A DNA stretch of 64,000 nucleotides from assembly GCA_963791905.1 (NCBI GenBank), contig CAWBTX010000008.1, forward strand, positions 1-64,000, read 5' to 3'. This document shows, one piece after another, positions 27,709 to 35,537 of this stretch (position 1 is the stretch's first letter; every line of letters starts with the position of its first letter). The translations under genes and the position numbers were made by a program. The DNA comes from Gaiellasilicea sp963791905 (lineage in GTDB: Bacteria > Actinomycetota > Thermoleophilia > Gaiellales > Gaiellaceae). Below the pieces are notes generated by a model that did not search any database, was not told the origin of the DNA, and saw only the letters and a program-made list of their open reading frames with translations.

Positions 27709-29178
27709 CTACGCGGCCTCGGCGACCGGCTCGGACTCGGTGTCTGCGTCCTCCGACAGCTCCGCTGCCGCCACGGCGGCCGGTCGGAGCAGCACGGCGC
27801 TCAGCACCGCCGCGACAGCGGCGAAGACGGCTCCGGCCAGGAACGCGGCGTGGTAGCCGCCGGTGAGGGCCGCGAGCCGGCCGTCTCCCGAAGCGACCAG
27901 CGAGTCGCTTCGCGAGGCCGCAAGGCTGGCCAGGATCGCCAGTCCGAGCGCGCCGCCCATCATGAACGACGTGTTGACGACGCCCGAGGCAAGGCCCGCG
28001 TCGTTCGGCTCGACGTCGCTCATCGCCGCCAGCAGCAGGGGATTCAGCGCCATGCCCGCGCCCAGGCCCAGCAGGATCATGCTCGGCAGCACGTCGACGA
28101 CGAAGACGCCGTCGACCGGCGCCCGCGCGAAGAGCGCGAGCCCGGCCGCGGCCAGCAGCAGCCCCGTCGCGAGAGGCGGCCTGATCCCGAAGCGCAGGAC
28201 CAGCTTCGCGGAGAGGCCCAGCGAGAGCGCCGCCATGATCACGTTGGCCGGCAGGAATGCCAGGCCGACCTGGAGCGGGCTGTAGCCGAGCACGAGTTGG
28301 AGGTAGAGGGCCGAGAGGAAGAACCAGGCGAACATCGCCGCCGCCCAGAGCACGCCGACGACGTTTGCAGTCGAGACGTTCCGCAGCCGGAAGAGGCCGA
28401 GGGGCACGAGCGGCGCCGACGTCCTGGTCTCGATCGCGAGGAAGGAGAGCAGCAGCGCACCGGCGGTGGCCAGCAGACCGAGCGTCTGCGCGGACGTCCA
28501 GCCGGCCTCGTTGCCGTTCGCGATCGCGTAGACGGCCAGCATCAGCGAGGCGGTCACGGTCAGTGATCCGGCGACGTCCAGCCGTCGGGACGCGGGCGCG
28601 ATGTACGTGCCGGGGAGGATGACCCTCGCCAGCGCGAGGACGGCGATTCCGATCGGGACGTTCACCAGGAAGATCCAGTGCCAGTTGAGCGCGTCCGTCA
28701 GGATCCCGCCGAGGAGGACGCCGATCGATCCGCCGCCGGCGGCGACGAATCCGAAGACGCCCATCGCCTTCGCGCGGTCCGTCGGCTCGGTGAAGAGGGT
28801 GATGATGAGCGACAGCGCGACTGCCGACACGATCGCGCCGCCGAGACCCTGCACCGCACGAGCGCTGATCAGCAGCGCCTGCGAGGTTGCCAGCCCGCAG
28901 GCGAGGGACGCCAGGGTGAAGAGCGAGAGTCCGATCAGGAACAGACGCCGATGCCCGAACAGGTCGCCAAGCCGGCCGGCGAGCAGCAGGAACCCGCCGA
29001 AGGTGAGCAGGTAGGCGTTCGCGACCCACGCGAGCGAGCTCTCCGAGAAGCCCAGATCCTCCTGGATCGAGGGCAGAGCGACACCCACGATCGTCACGTC
29101 GAGAACGATCATCAGGTAGCCGAGGCAGACGATGACGAGTGCGAGCCAGCGGCTTCGATTGGTCATGTGCGTGGTCAT
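27709..29178 (-). CDS. MFS drug exporter (DHA2/EmrB-QacA family)
   Basis: A 489-residue exporter with about 14 membrane spans. Span 1 carries MIVLDVTIVGVALPSIQEDL and the loop after span 2 GRLGDLFGHRR, both diagnostic of the DHA2 family; motif C-like glycine-rich sequence follows. It exports drugs or lipophilic compounds with proton exchange. The start is ATG 29178 with GGAGAAA upstream; a longer frame to 29352 would run through the promoter. Its promoter mirrors that of the divergent YCII gene, so the ECF42 sigma factor probably controls it. Confidence 0.87.
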   Translation of the reverse strand: MTTHMTNRSRWLALVIVCLGYLMIVLDVTIVGVALPSIQEDLGFSESSLAWVANAYLLTFGGFLLLAGRLGDLFGHRRLFLIGLSLFTLASLACGLATSQALLISARAVQGLGGAIVSAVALSLIITLFTEPTDRAKAMGVFGFVAAGGGSIGVLLGGILTDALNWHWIFLVNVPIGIAVLALARVILPGTYIAPASRRLDVAGSLTVTASLMLAVYAIANGNEAGWTSAQTLGLLATAGALLLSFLAIETRTSAPLVPLGLFRLRNVSTANVVGVLWAAAMFAWFFLSALYLQLVLGYSPLQVGLAFLPANVIMAALSLGLSAKLVLRFGIRPPLATGLLLAAAGLALFARAPVDGVFVVDVLPSMILLGLGAGMALNPLLLAAMSDVEPNDAGLASGVVNTSFMMGGALGLAILASLAASRSDSLVASGDGRLAALTGGYHAAFLAGAVFAAVAAVLSAVLLRPAAVAAAELSEDADTESEPVAEAA

Positions 29179-29214
29179 CGGGATTTCTCCTCTGTCGTTG
29201 CCATCTACAGAGGA

Positions 29215-29241
29215 GTCGGAGCCGGCAGCGGGTTCTCGACA
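29215..29241 (-). promoter_or_regulatory. ECF42-type promoter of the MFS exporter
   Basis: Read leftward: TGTCGA (29241-29236), 17 bases, CGAC (29218-29215). Both hexamer and spacing equal the rightward promoter at 29263-29289. TGTCGA and CGA(T/C)C-like elements are the published ECF42 promoter pattern. Confidence 0.7.
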
Positions 29242-29262
29242 TCGGCGACCATCCGCCTGCGA

Positions 29263-29289
29263 TGTCGAGAGATCGTCGCCTGCTCCGAC
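29263..29289 (+). promoter_or_regulatory. ECF42-type promoter of the YCII-sigma operon
   Basis: TGTCGA (29263-29268), 17 bases, CGAC (29286-29289), followed by TCC as in the divergent copy. It would start transcription about 30 bases before ATG 29327 and make the sigma factor autoregulated. Confidence 0.7.
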
Positions 29290-29326
29290 TCCCGATGAAA
29301 CACCCTCTCCAAGAAAGGAGCACGCA

Positions 29327-29692
29327 ATGAAGTACGTCGCGCTGATCTTCATGAACCCCGGCGCGTTCGAAGCGCTCTCGCAGAGCGACCGCGACGCGAT
29401 GATGAGCGAGGCCGACGCCTACCTCAAGGAGTACACCGACTCCGGAGAGCTTCTCGGTGCCGGCCACGCGCTCGGCGACCCCTCCACGGGCAAGACCGTG
29501 CGGGTTCGCGACGGCCTGCCGGCCGTCACGGACGGACCGTTCGCGGAGGCGAAGGAGCACCTGGCCGGGTACTACGTGCTCGACTGCGAGAGCATCGAGC
29601 GCGCGACCGAGATCGTCTCGCACGATCCGGCCGCCAGGTTCTGGGCGGTCGAGGTGCGGCCGATCATGGACGAGGCCGGCGCGGAGATGTGA
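29327..29692 (+). CDS. YCII/DGPF-domain protein
   Basis: A 121-residue YCII-related protein. The name-giving motif is present as VTDGPFAEAKEHLAGYYVLD near residue 65, and the opening MKYVALIFMNP is typical. Such DGPF proteins are the constant partners of ECF42 sigma factors, with a still unclear sensory or enzymatic role. AAAGGAG precedes ATG 29327. Its stop overlaps the GTG of the sigma gene, so the two are translationally coupled. Confidence 0.9.
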   Translation: MKYVALIFMNPGAFEALSQSDRDAMMSEADAYLKEYTDSGELLGAGHALGDPSTGKTVRVRDGLPAVTDGPFAEAKEHLAGYYVLDCESIERATEIVSHDPAARFWAVEVRPIMDEAGAEM

Positions 29693-30942
29693 CCGCGCAG
29701 GCCGGAGTCGGAGTCGAGGACCTGCTGCGCCGGCTGGCGCCGCAGGTCCTCGGCGTGCTCGTCCGCCGCTACGGCCACTTCGATCTGTGCGAGGACGCGG
29801 TCCAGGAGGCGCTGCTCGCCGCCGCCGTCCAGTGGCCGGAGCAAGGCCTGCCGGAGAATCCGCGGGGTTGGCTGATCACGGTCGCCTCCCGCCGCCTCAT
29901 GGACGAGCTGCGCAGCGACCAGGCACGCCGGCGCCGCGAGGAGACGGCGGCGACGCAGGCACCGCCGGATGAGCTGCTCGCGCCGGCCCCGGCCGACGAG
30001 CTGCCGCCCGAGGAGGACGACACGCTGACGCTGTTGTTTCTCTCCTCGCACCCGGCGCTCTCGCCTGCCTCCCAGCTCGCACTCACCCTGAGGGCCGTCG
30101 GCGGCCTGACGACGGCCGAGATCGCGCGCGCCTTCCTCGTACCCGAGGCGACAATCGCTCAGCGCATCAGCCGCGCGAAGCAGAGCATCAAGGCGAGCGG
30201 CATCCCGTTCGAGCTCCCGCCGGAGCCCGAGCGGGCCGAGCGGCTGCGCGTGGTGCTGCACGTGCTGTACCTGATCTTCAACGAGGGCTACACGGCGACG
30301 TCCGGTGCCGACCTGCAGCGCGGCGATCTGACGGCCGAGGCGATCCGGCTCACGCGCGAGGTCCTGCGGCTGCTGCCCGACGACGGCGAGGTGGCCGGGC
30401 TCCTGGCGCTCATGCTGCTCACCGACGCGCGGCGCTCGGCGCGCTCCAGGGGTGACGGCAGCCTCGTCCCGCTGGCGGAACAGGACCGGAGCTGCTGGGA
30501 CGCGCAGCTCATCCTGGAAGGCCTCGAGCTCGTGCGAGGTGCCCTGGCGCAGGCGCCGCTCGGCCCGTACCAGCTCCAGGCGGCAATCGCAGCGGTCCAC
30601 ACCGAGGCGACCCGGGCGGAGGACACCGACTGGCCGCAGATCCTCGTCCTGTACGAGCTGCTCGACCGCATCTCGCCCAACCCGATGGTGACGCTCAACC
30701 ACGCCGTCGCCGTCGCGATGGTGCAAGGCCCGGAGGCCGGTCTCGACCTCCTGACGACGCTGGACGAGGACGACCGGGTCGCGACCCACCACCGCCTCGA
30801 CGCGGTCCGTGGGCACCTACTCGAGCTCGCGGGTGACACGTCCGCGGCCCGTGCCGCCTACCGGACGGCAGCTCGCCGCACCACGAGCCTCCCCGAGCGC
30901 CGCTACCTCGAGGCCCGCGCTGCTCAGCTCGGTGACGCCTGA
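29689..30942 (+). CDS. ECF42-group sigma factor with C-terminal TPR-like domain
   Basis: A 417-residue sigma factor. Region 2 (YGHFDLCEDAVQEALLAAAV) and region 4 (LRAVGGLTTAEIARAFLVPE, ATIAQRISRAKQ) occupy the first 180 residues. The rest is a long helical extension with VLHVLYLIFNEGYTATSG and LLELAGDTSAARAAYRTAAR, the TPR-like domain of ECF42 factors, which have no anti-sigma factor. The coupled YCII gene and the TGTCGA-N17-CGAC promoters agree. GTG 29689 is the start. It overlaps the convergent methyltransferase gene by 19 bases. Confidence 0.92.
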   Translation: MTAQAGVGVEDLLRRLAPQVLGVLVRRYGHFDLCEDAVQEALLAAAVQWPEQGLPENPRGWLITVASRRLMDELRSDQARRRREETAATQAPPDELLAPAPADELPPEEDDTLTLLFLSSHPALSPASQLALTLRAVGGLTTAEIARAFLVPEATIAQRISRAKQSIKASGIPFELPPEPERAERLRVVLHVLYLIFNEGYTATSGADLQRGDLTAEAIRLTREVLRLLPDDGEVAGLLALMLLTDARRSARSRGDGSLVPLAEQDRSCWDAQLILEGLELVRGALAQAPLGPYQLQAAIAAVHTEATRAEDTDWPQILVLYELLDRISPNPMVTLNHAVAVAMVQGPEAGLDLLTTLDEDDRVATHHRLDAVRGHLLELAGDTSAARAAYRTAARRTTSLPERRYLEARAAQLGDA

Positions 30943-31442
30943 TCCGCCTGCCACGGGGTGGCGCGAGGCCACCACCCCGGGACGGCACGCCGGTACGCGT
31001 TGTACTGCTCGCCGAACCGGCGGAGCAACGTCGGCTCCTCGTACCAGCGCACGAACGCGACGACCGCTGCGACGAAGGCCGCGAGGTAGGGGAGGAGGAT
31101 CGGCTGGCCCAGCGCCAGCGCCTGTCCAAGGATGATCGCCCCCACCGCGAGGTACATCGGATTCCGGACGTAGCGGTAGAGCCCGCCGACGACGAGGCGC
31201 TCGGTCGGGGCGACCGGTGCCGGCGTGCCGAGACCTTCGACGACGAAGCGGGCGAAGGACTGCAGCAGGACGACAACGCCAGCCGCGACGAGGATCGCAC
31301 CCGCCACCCAGAGCGGGAGCCAGTACGGCATCGGCCCCTGCGCGTCCCAGCCGGTCAGAAGCCACGGCAGGAGGCCGGCCACGACACCGGGCGCGACGAG
31401 GAGGAACACGACGGTGCCGACTGCTGCTCTCACCCTGCGCAC
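30924..31442 (-). CDS. Isoprenylcysteine carboxyl methyltransferase-like membrane protein
   Basis: A 172-residue membrane protein with four hydrophobic segments. The conserved catalytic region GLYRYVRNPMYLAVGAIILG and the C-terminal RWYEEPTLLRRFGEQYNAYR mark the ICMT/PEMT methyltransferase superfamily. In bacteria the substrate is usually unknown; lipids are likely. The start is a GTG at 31442, 21 bases after the ParB-like gene on the same strand. Confidence 0.85.
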   Translation of the reverse strand: MRRVRAAVGTVVFLLVAPGVVAGLLPWLLTGWDAQGPMPYWLPLWVAGAILVAAGVVVLLQSFARFVVEGLGTPAPVAPTERLVVGGLYRYVRNPMYLAVGAIILGQALALGQPILLPYLAAFVAAVVAFVRWYEEPTLLRRFGEQYNAYRRAVPGWWPRATPWQADQASPS

Positions 31443-31463
31443 GAACTCGGCCCGCCGACGGGA

Positions 31464-32342
31464 TTACGCGCCGTCGGGCACGAGCAACCGCCGGAGGCGC
31501 GCCCGTTTGGGCTCGGACCCTCGCTCGACCATCCGGCGGACGGTCGCCTCGAGAGTGGTGTGCGAGCACTCGGCCAGGTGCTCGCGGTGCTGGTCATGCG
31601 TGCAGAGGAAGAGATCGCCCTCGGTCGCGAGCGGCGCCAGACCCTCGCGCCGGAAGATCTCCTGCGCCGGCGTGTAGACGTGCTCGAACCAATCGGCTGC
31701 GATCTCGCGCGGAGCAAGGACCTCGTCGCGCGCACGCATCAACCTGTAGCCGTGGCGGTGTACGTGCTCGAGCAGTTCGCTGTAGCCCCACGGTTGCGTG
31801 AAGCGAATGGAGGCGGACGGGATCACCTCGCCGAGCCCGCTCTCCGCCATGAAGATCCGGAACTGCTCAGCGTGCATCAGCTCCCGGGGGTCCGAGTCGG
31901 GCCGGAGCTGCCAGATCGCGCTCAGCTCGGTGACCTCGGCGTCGATCGTCTCCATGCCGAGCTGGCGGGCGATCGCGACGCGATGATGGCCGTCGATGAC
32001 GAAGTACGCCTCGCCGAGCTTGTTGACGACGATCGGAGGGAAGGCACCGTCGGGAAAGGCGGTCTCGACGCCCCGCCAGCGCGACTCGAGCTCGCGTCGC
32101 TGCGGCAGGAAGTCCCGATCGAAGTCGCGGGCGCGTCCCTCGGTGCCGACGATGTGCCGGACCGGAATGCTGCGCACGCCGACGTAGCGGCGGCTGAACG
32201 GACGCAGGCGGTGCTCCGCGTCGTCGAGCGCGAGCAGCTCGGGCACCGTTACGCGTCCGGTGACCGCCTGCCGCAGCCGCCGGTAGGTCTTCCGCCGCCG
32301 TGCCCGGCCGAAGGTCGCCGCCGTCGAGCCGAAATTCCGCAT
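31464..32342 (-). CDS. ParB/sulfiredoxin-like domain protein
   Basis: A 292-residue protein with a ParB/Srx-type core: IVVNKLGEAYFVIDGHHRVA followed by IARQLGMETIDAEV. That GHHR motif is the nucleotide-handling box of ParB N-terminal domains. The helix-turn-helix and dimer domains of true chromosome ParB are absent, and there is no parA nearby, so it is not the segregation protein. The C-terminal 120 residues are rich in His and Arg (HDQHREHLAECSH). It may be co-transcribed with the methyltransferase. Its role is unknown. Confidence 0.7.
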   Translation of the reverse strand: MRNFGSTAATFGRARRRKTYRRLRQAVTGRVTVPELLALDDAEHRLRPFSRRYVGVRSIPVRHIVGTEGRARDFDRDFLPQRRELESRWRGVETAFPDGAFPPIVVNKLGEAYFVIDGHHRVAIARQLGMETIDAEVTELSAIWQLRPDSDPRELMHAEQFRIFMAESGLGEVIPSASIRFTQPWGYSELLEHVHRHGYRLMRARDEVLAPREIAADWFEHVYTPAQEIFRREGLAPLATEGDLFLCTHDQHREHLAECSHTTLEATVRRMVERGSEPKRARLRRLLVPDGA

Positions 32343-32439
32343 ACCTGTTTCAACGCCCGGGCGCCCTCGATCATTCCGGATCGGCGGACCCGGACAAGCG
32401 GAAAAACCCCTGCTAATTACCCGTTTCTTGTCGAGCCGC

Positions 32440-32631
32440 TCAGTGCGCCGCGCGACGTGCCGGCGACACCCACCGGAGCATCACGTCGACAGGCTTGTCC
32501 GACGCGACGCAGCGTCGACAGCGAGGCAGCGCTCCCGCGAAAAACGCCGACTCATAGTGCTCTCCGCACGCCAGGCAACGCGTCCGCTGCCGCGCGGGCG
32601 TCCGCACGTGCACCACTCCCCAACCAGCCAT
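32440..32631 (-). CDS. Small zinc-ribbon protein
   Basis: A 63-residue protein from ATG 32631, preceded by AAGGGGGAA. Four cysteines in two pairs, CLAC and CRRC, 17 residues apart, would bind one zinc ion. The rest is basic (ARQRTR and MLRWVSPARRAA), so it may bind nucleic acid. It sits between the ParB-like and GGDEF-like genes. No family name can be given. Confidence 0.6.
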   Translation of the reverse strand: MAGWGVVHVRTPARQRTRCLACGEHYESAFFAGALPRCRRCVASDKPVDVMLRWVSPARRAAH

Positions 32632-32700
32632 GCCGCAATTCCCCCTTTTCCCTTCTCCCTCACGCACTGTAAGCGCGGCCGAAGTGATGTCAACGGCGGG

Positions 32701-33510
32701 CTAGCGGGCCGCGGCGGCAGGCACGTCCGCCACCTCGCCGTAGACGATCTTCCGCGCGTAGAGCCGGTCGCTCGCGGCTCCGTACAGGCTGAGCCCGTCG
32801 CGCGCGTCGTCCGGGAAGGTGGCCCAGCCGGTGCTGATGCGGGACTCGCCCGAGTGCGCGTCGTGGATCCGCTGGACCGTGTCGCGGGTGTCGTTCGAGT
32901 CGAGGTCGATGAGGACGCCGAACTGCTCCTGGCTGATGCGGGCGACGTCTGCGCCCGGGTCGACCGACCTCGTCAGCCGGTCGCTGAAGTCGAGCAGGCG
33001 CTCGGTCGGGAGCGGATGGTCGTCCGGTGCGTGGATCTCGCAGAGAATGAGCGAGAACGGACGGTCCGCCTCCAGGCGGCGGTTGAGCGCGATCTCGAGG
33101 GCCCGCTGGTTCGGAAGGCCCGTCAGGAAGTCGCGTCGCGCGAGCAACCGCAGCTCCGCGGCGAGGTCGTGAGCCTGCTCGAGCAGTCGCCGGCCGCGCA
33201 GTGCGTAGTAGCCGGCCAGCACCCCGACGAGGACGAACGCGCACAGGCGGATGAGCGTGGCGGCGGTCGCGACCTCCGACGACGGCGTCGCCGGGTTCCA
33301 CCAGATCCCGGTCGCGTACAGCCCTGCCGCGAGCAGTCCCGCGCCGGCGCCGCCGATCGGGCCGGTCGCCCGGGCGACGAGGAGGATGGCGACGTAGTAG
33401 CCGTGGCCGATGCCGAGCCCCGGTTCCTCGAACAGCCGGAAGAGGACAAAGACGGCGGCGTAGGTCGCTGCCGCCAGGACGAGGAGCGCGCGCTGGTGTG
33501 ACTTGAGCAC
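32701..33510 (-). CDS. Membrane protein with degenerate GGDEF domain
   Basis: A 269-residue protein. The first 110 residues hold three or four membrane spans. The GGDEF-type domain starts with DFLTGLPNQRALEIALNRRL, but the active-site loop reads ISQEQF where RxGGDEF is expected, and the metal-binding Asp region reads CEIHAPDD. It is therefore unlikely to make cyclic di-GMP and may instead sense or bind it. It is 16 bases after the pilB-type ATPase gene's end region on the same strand, which suggests a link to pilus or secretion control. Confidence 0.75.
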   Translation of the reverse strand: MLKSHQRALLVLAAATYAAVFVLFRLFEEPGLGIGHGYYVAILLVARATGPIGGAGAGLLAAGLYATGIWWNPATPSSEVATAATLIRLCAFVLVGVLAGYYALRGRRLLEQAHDLAAELRLLARRDFLTGLPNQRALEIALNRRLEADRPFSLILCEIHAPDDHPLPTERLLDFSDRLTRSVDPGADVARISQEQFGVLIDLDSNDTRDTVQRIHDAHSGESRISTGWATFPDDARDGLSLYGAASDRLYARKIVYGEVADVPAAAAR

Positions 33511-33525
33511 TTGAATCGGAGGGCC

Positions 33526-35196
33526 CTAGCTCAGCCGGAGCCCGGTGACGCGCCGGATTTCCTCCGCCGAGGTGACTCCGGCGAGGGCGAGGCGCATGCC
33601 GTCGTCGCGCATCGTCGTCATGCCCTGCCGCACCGCAGCGGCGAAGATCTCTTCCGCGGAGCGCTCGACGAGCGCGCGGATCTCGCCCTGGACGGGCAGC
33701 ACCTCGCGGAGCGCCACGCGTCCGCGGTAGCCCGTGCCGTGACAGGCGGCGCAGCCGACGGCTCGGTAGAGCTCTCCCTCGCCGACCGCCTCGCTCGGGG
33801 TGCGGCAGTCGACGCAGAGCCGGCGGGCGAGGCGCTGCGCAACGACGCAGTTGAGCGAACCCGCGACGAGAGACGGATCGACGCCGAGGTCGCGCAGTCG
33901 CGCGATCGCGCCCGCCGCGTTGTGGGCGTGCAACGACGTCAGGACGAGATGCCCGGTCATCGCGGCGGTGATCGCCATCGACGCCGCCTCCTCGTCGCGC
34001 AGCTCACCGACGAGCACGACGTCGGGGTCGCTGCGAAGGATCGTCCGCAGTCCGGTCGCGAAGGTGATCCCGGCGGCGATGTCCACCTGCATCTGGTTGA
34101 CGCCTTCGAGCCTGTGCTCGATCGGGTCCTCGATCGTCAGCACCGCACGGTTCGGCCGGTTGAGGTGATCGAGCGCGCCGTACAGCGTCGCCGACTTGCC
34201 CGAGGCGCTCGGCCCGCACACGATCACGGCGCCGTAGGGCTGCTCGAGAGCGGTCGTGAATGCCTCCTCGGCCGACGGGCTCATGCCGAGGTCGGCGATC
34301 CGCGGCGCCCGGTCGCGCCGCGTGAGGATCCGCAGCGCGACGTGCTCGCCGTGCGCGGTCGGCATCGACACGATGCGGAGGTCGACCGGGTCTCCGCCGA
34401 AATGCGTCGACGCGCGGCCTTCCTGGGGCGACTCCCGGTTGGCGAGGTCGAGCCGGCCGAGCGCCTTGAGCCTGCTCGCGACCGCCGGCTGTGCATGGCC
34501 GGGCACGGTCGCGAGCTCGCGGACGACGCCGTCGACACGCACGCGGACGGACAGCTCGTTCGCCCCCGGCTCGAAGTGGATGTCCGAGGCGCCCTCCTCG
34601 AGCGCTCTCGTCAGCAGCGTGTTGACGAGATTGATCGTCGGCTCGCTGGAGGAGAGATCGCGGTCGTCCCTGGCGTGCGGCCCGCCTGCGGCATCCGCGC
34701 CGTCGCCCTCGAGGAGGAGCTGCAGCGCCGGGCGGTGGATGCGTGCCAGCGCCTGTTCGATCTGGGCGCGGACGGCGACGGCGAGCCGGAAGCTCGTGCC
34801 GAGCGCGAGCCGAAGGTCGTCGGCTGCGGCGATGTTCGTCGGATCGCTGACAGCGAGCAGGAGAACGCCGTCGGAGAGGAAGCGAACCGGGATCGCCTCG
34901 TACCGCCGGGCGAGCGCCTCCGGCAGCTGCGCCACGGCATCGAGGTCGGGGGTGACGGCGTCGAGGTCGACGAAGTCGAGCTCGTACTGTTGCGCGAGCG
35001 CGCCCGCGATCACCTGCTCGGTGGTAAAGCCGAGCTCGACGAGGATCTCGCCCAGGCGCTTGCCGGTCGACTGCTTGACCGCGAGCGCCTGCTCGAGCTG
35101 CTCGCTCCTGAGCACGCCCGCCTCGAGGAGAAGGCGGCCGAGTGGGACCCAGTTGAGGTCGGACGCAGCACCCAGCACGATCGTCTCTATCGGCAC
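33526..35196 (-). CDS. GspE/PilB-family secretion or pilus assembly ATPase
   Basis: About 556 residues. The N-terminal GspE-N domain (LGRLLLEAGVLRSEQLEQAL, LGEILVELGFTTEQVI) precedes the ATPase with Walker A CGPSASGKSATLYG, Asp box TIEDPIEHRLEGVNQMQVD, Walker B DPDVVLVGELRD and His box HLVLTSLHAHNA. A tetracysteine zinc motif follows (CVDC and CAAC), as in PilB/GspE. It powers pilus or type II-like secretion assembly. I chose GTG 35196 because a hairpin at 35243-35268 lies within the longer frame. No other pilus genes are in the window. Confidence 0.9.
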   Translation of the reverse strand: MPIETIVLGAASDLNWVPLGRLLLEAGVLRSEQLEQALAVKQSTGKRLGEILVELGFTTEQVIAGALAQQYELDFVDLDAVTPDLDAVAQLPEALARRYEAIPVRFLSDGVLLLAVSDPTNIAAADDLRLALGTSFRLAVAVRAQIEQALARIHRPALQLLLEGDGADAAGGPHARDDRDLSSSEPTINLVNTLLTRALEEGASDIHFEPGANELSVRVRVDGVVRELATVPGHAQPAVASRLKALGRLDLANRESPQEGRASTHFGGDPVDLRIVSMPTAHGEHVALRILTRRDRAPRIADLGMSPSAEEAFTTALEQPYGAVIVCGPSASGKSATLYGALDHLNRPNRAVLTIEDPIEHRLEGVNQMQVDIAAGITFATGLRTILRSDPDVVLVGELRDEEAASMAITAAMTGHLVLTSLHAHNAAGAIARLRDLGVDPSLVAGSLNCVVAQRLARRLCVDCRTPSEAVGEGELYRAVGCAACHGTGYRGRVALREVLPVQGEIRALVERSAEEIFAAAVRQGMTTMRDDGMRLALAGVTSAEEIRRVTGLRLS

Positions 35197-35242
35197 ACAC
35201 GAGCGGCGTTCTAGAGAGCGGGGAGAGGCTCCCAAACGCGCA

Positions 35243-35268
35243 ACGGGCGCCTCGAGTGAGGCGCCCGT
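35243..35268 (-). terminator. Hairpin terminator downstream of the small hydrophobic peptide gene
   Basis: An 11-bp perfect stem (35243-35253 with 35258-35268) and GAGT loop lie 26 bases after the stop of the peptide gene, before the ATPase gene on the same strand. It probably separates the two transcripts. Confidence 0.55.
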
Positions 35269-35293
35269 CAACCGGTCCTTCGGCGTCAGTGGG

Positions 35294-35360
35294 TTAGAAG
35301 AGCAAGATCAGCAAGATGATGACGAGAATGAGCACTGAGCAGTCCGCCACCGATGTACAT
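35294..35360 (-). CDS. Tiny hydrophobic membrane peptide (21 residues), one frameshift
   Basis: ATG 35360 has an excellent AAGGAGGA ribosome site 6 bases upstream. The peptide opens MYIGGGLL; after removal of one A near 35335 it continues as an unbroken run of Leu, Ile and Val ending in LLF and a TAA stop. The 67-base length equals 22 codons plus the extra base. Short one-span peptides of this form are common in bacteria and usually unannotated. Without the repair the frame would give a His-rich 24-residue peptide, which is less likely. It would sit in the membrane; its role is unknown. Confidence 0.5.
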
Positions 35361-35440
35361 GGATTCCTCCTTGTGGCTTGCGTGGAGAAAACGGCGCGCG
35401 CCGGGAATCGGTTACGGCTGCCGCTAGCATGGGCGCTCGC

Positions 35441-35511
35441 GGCGCCGTGGCCGAGTGGTTAGGCAGAGGCCTGCAAAGCCTCGTACAGCGGTTCGAGTCC
35501 GCTCGGCGCCT
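35441..35511 (+). tRNA. tRNA-Cys (GCA)
   Basis: A full cloverleaf can be drawn: acceptor GGCGCCG with CGGCGCC, anticodon stem GAGGC with GCCTC around loop CTGCAAA (anticodon GCA at 35473-35475), T arm AGCGG-TTCGAGT-CCGCT. The discriminator base is T, as expected for tRNA-Cys. CCA is not encoded. Confidence 0.97.
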
Positions 35512-35537
35512 TGGACCGCTAGAGACCAAGCCGTCGG

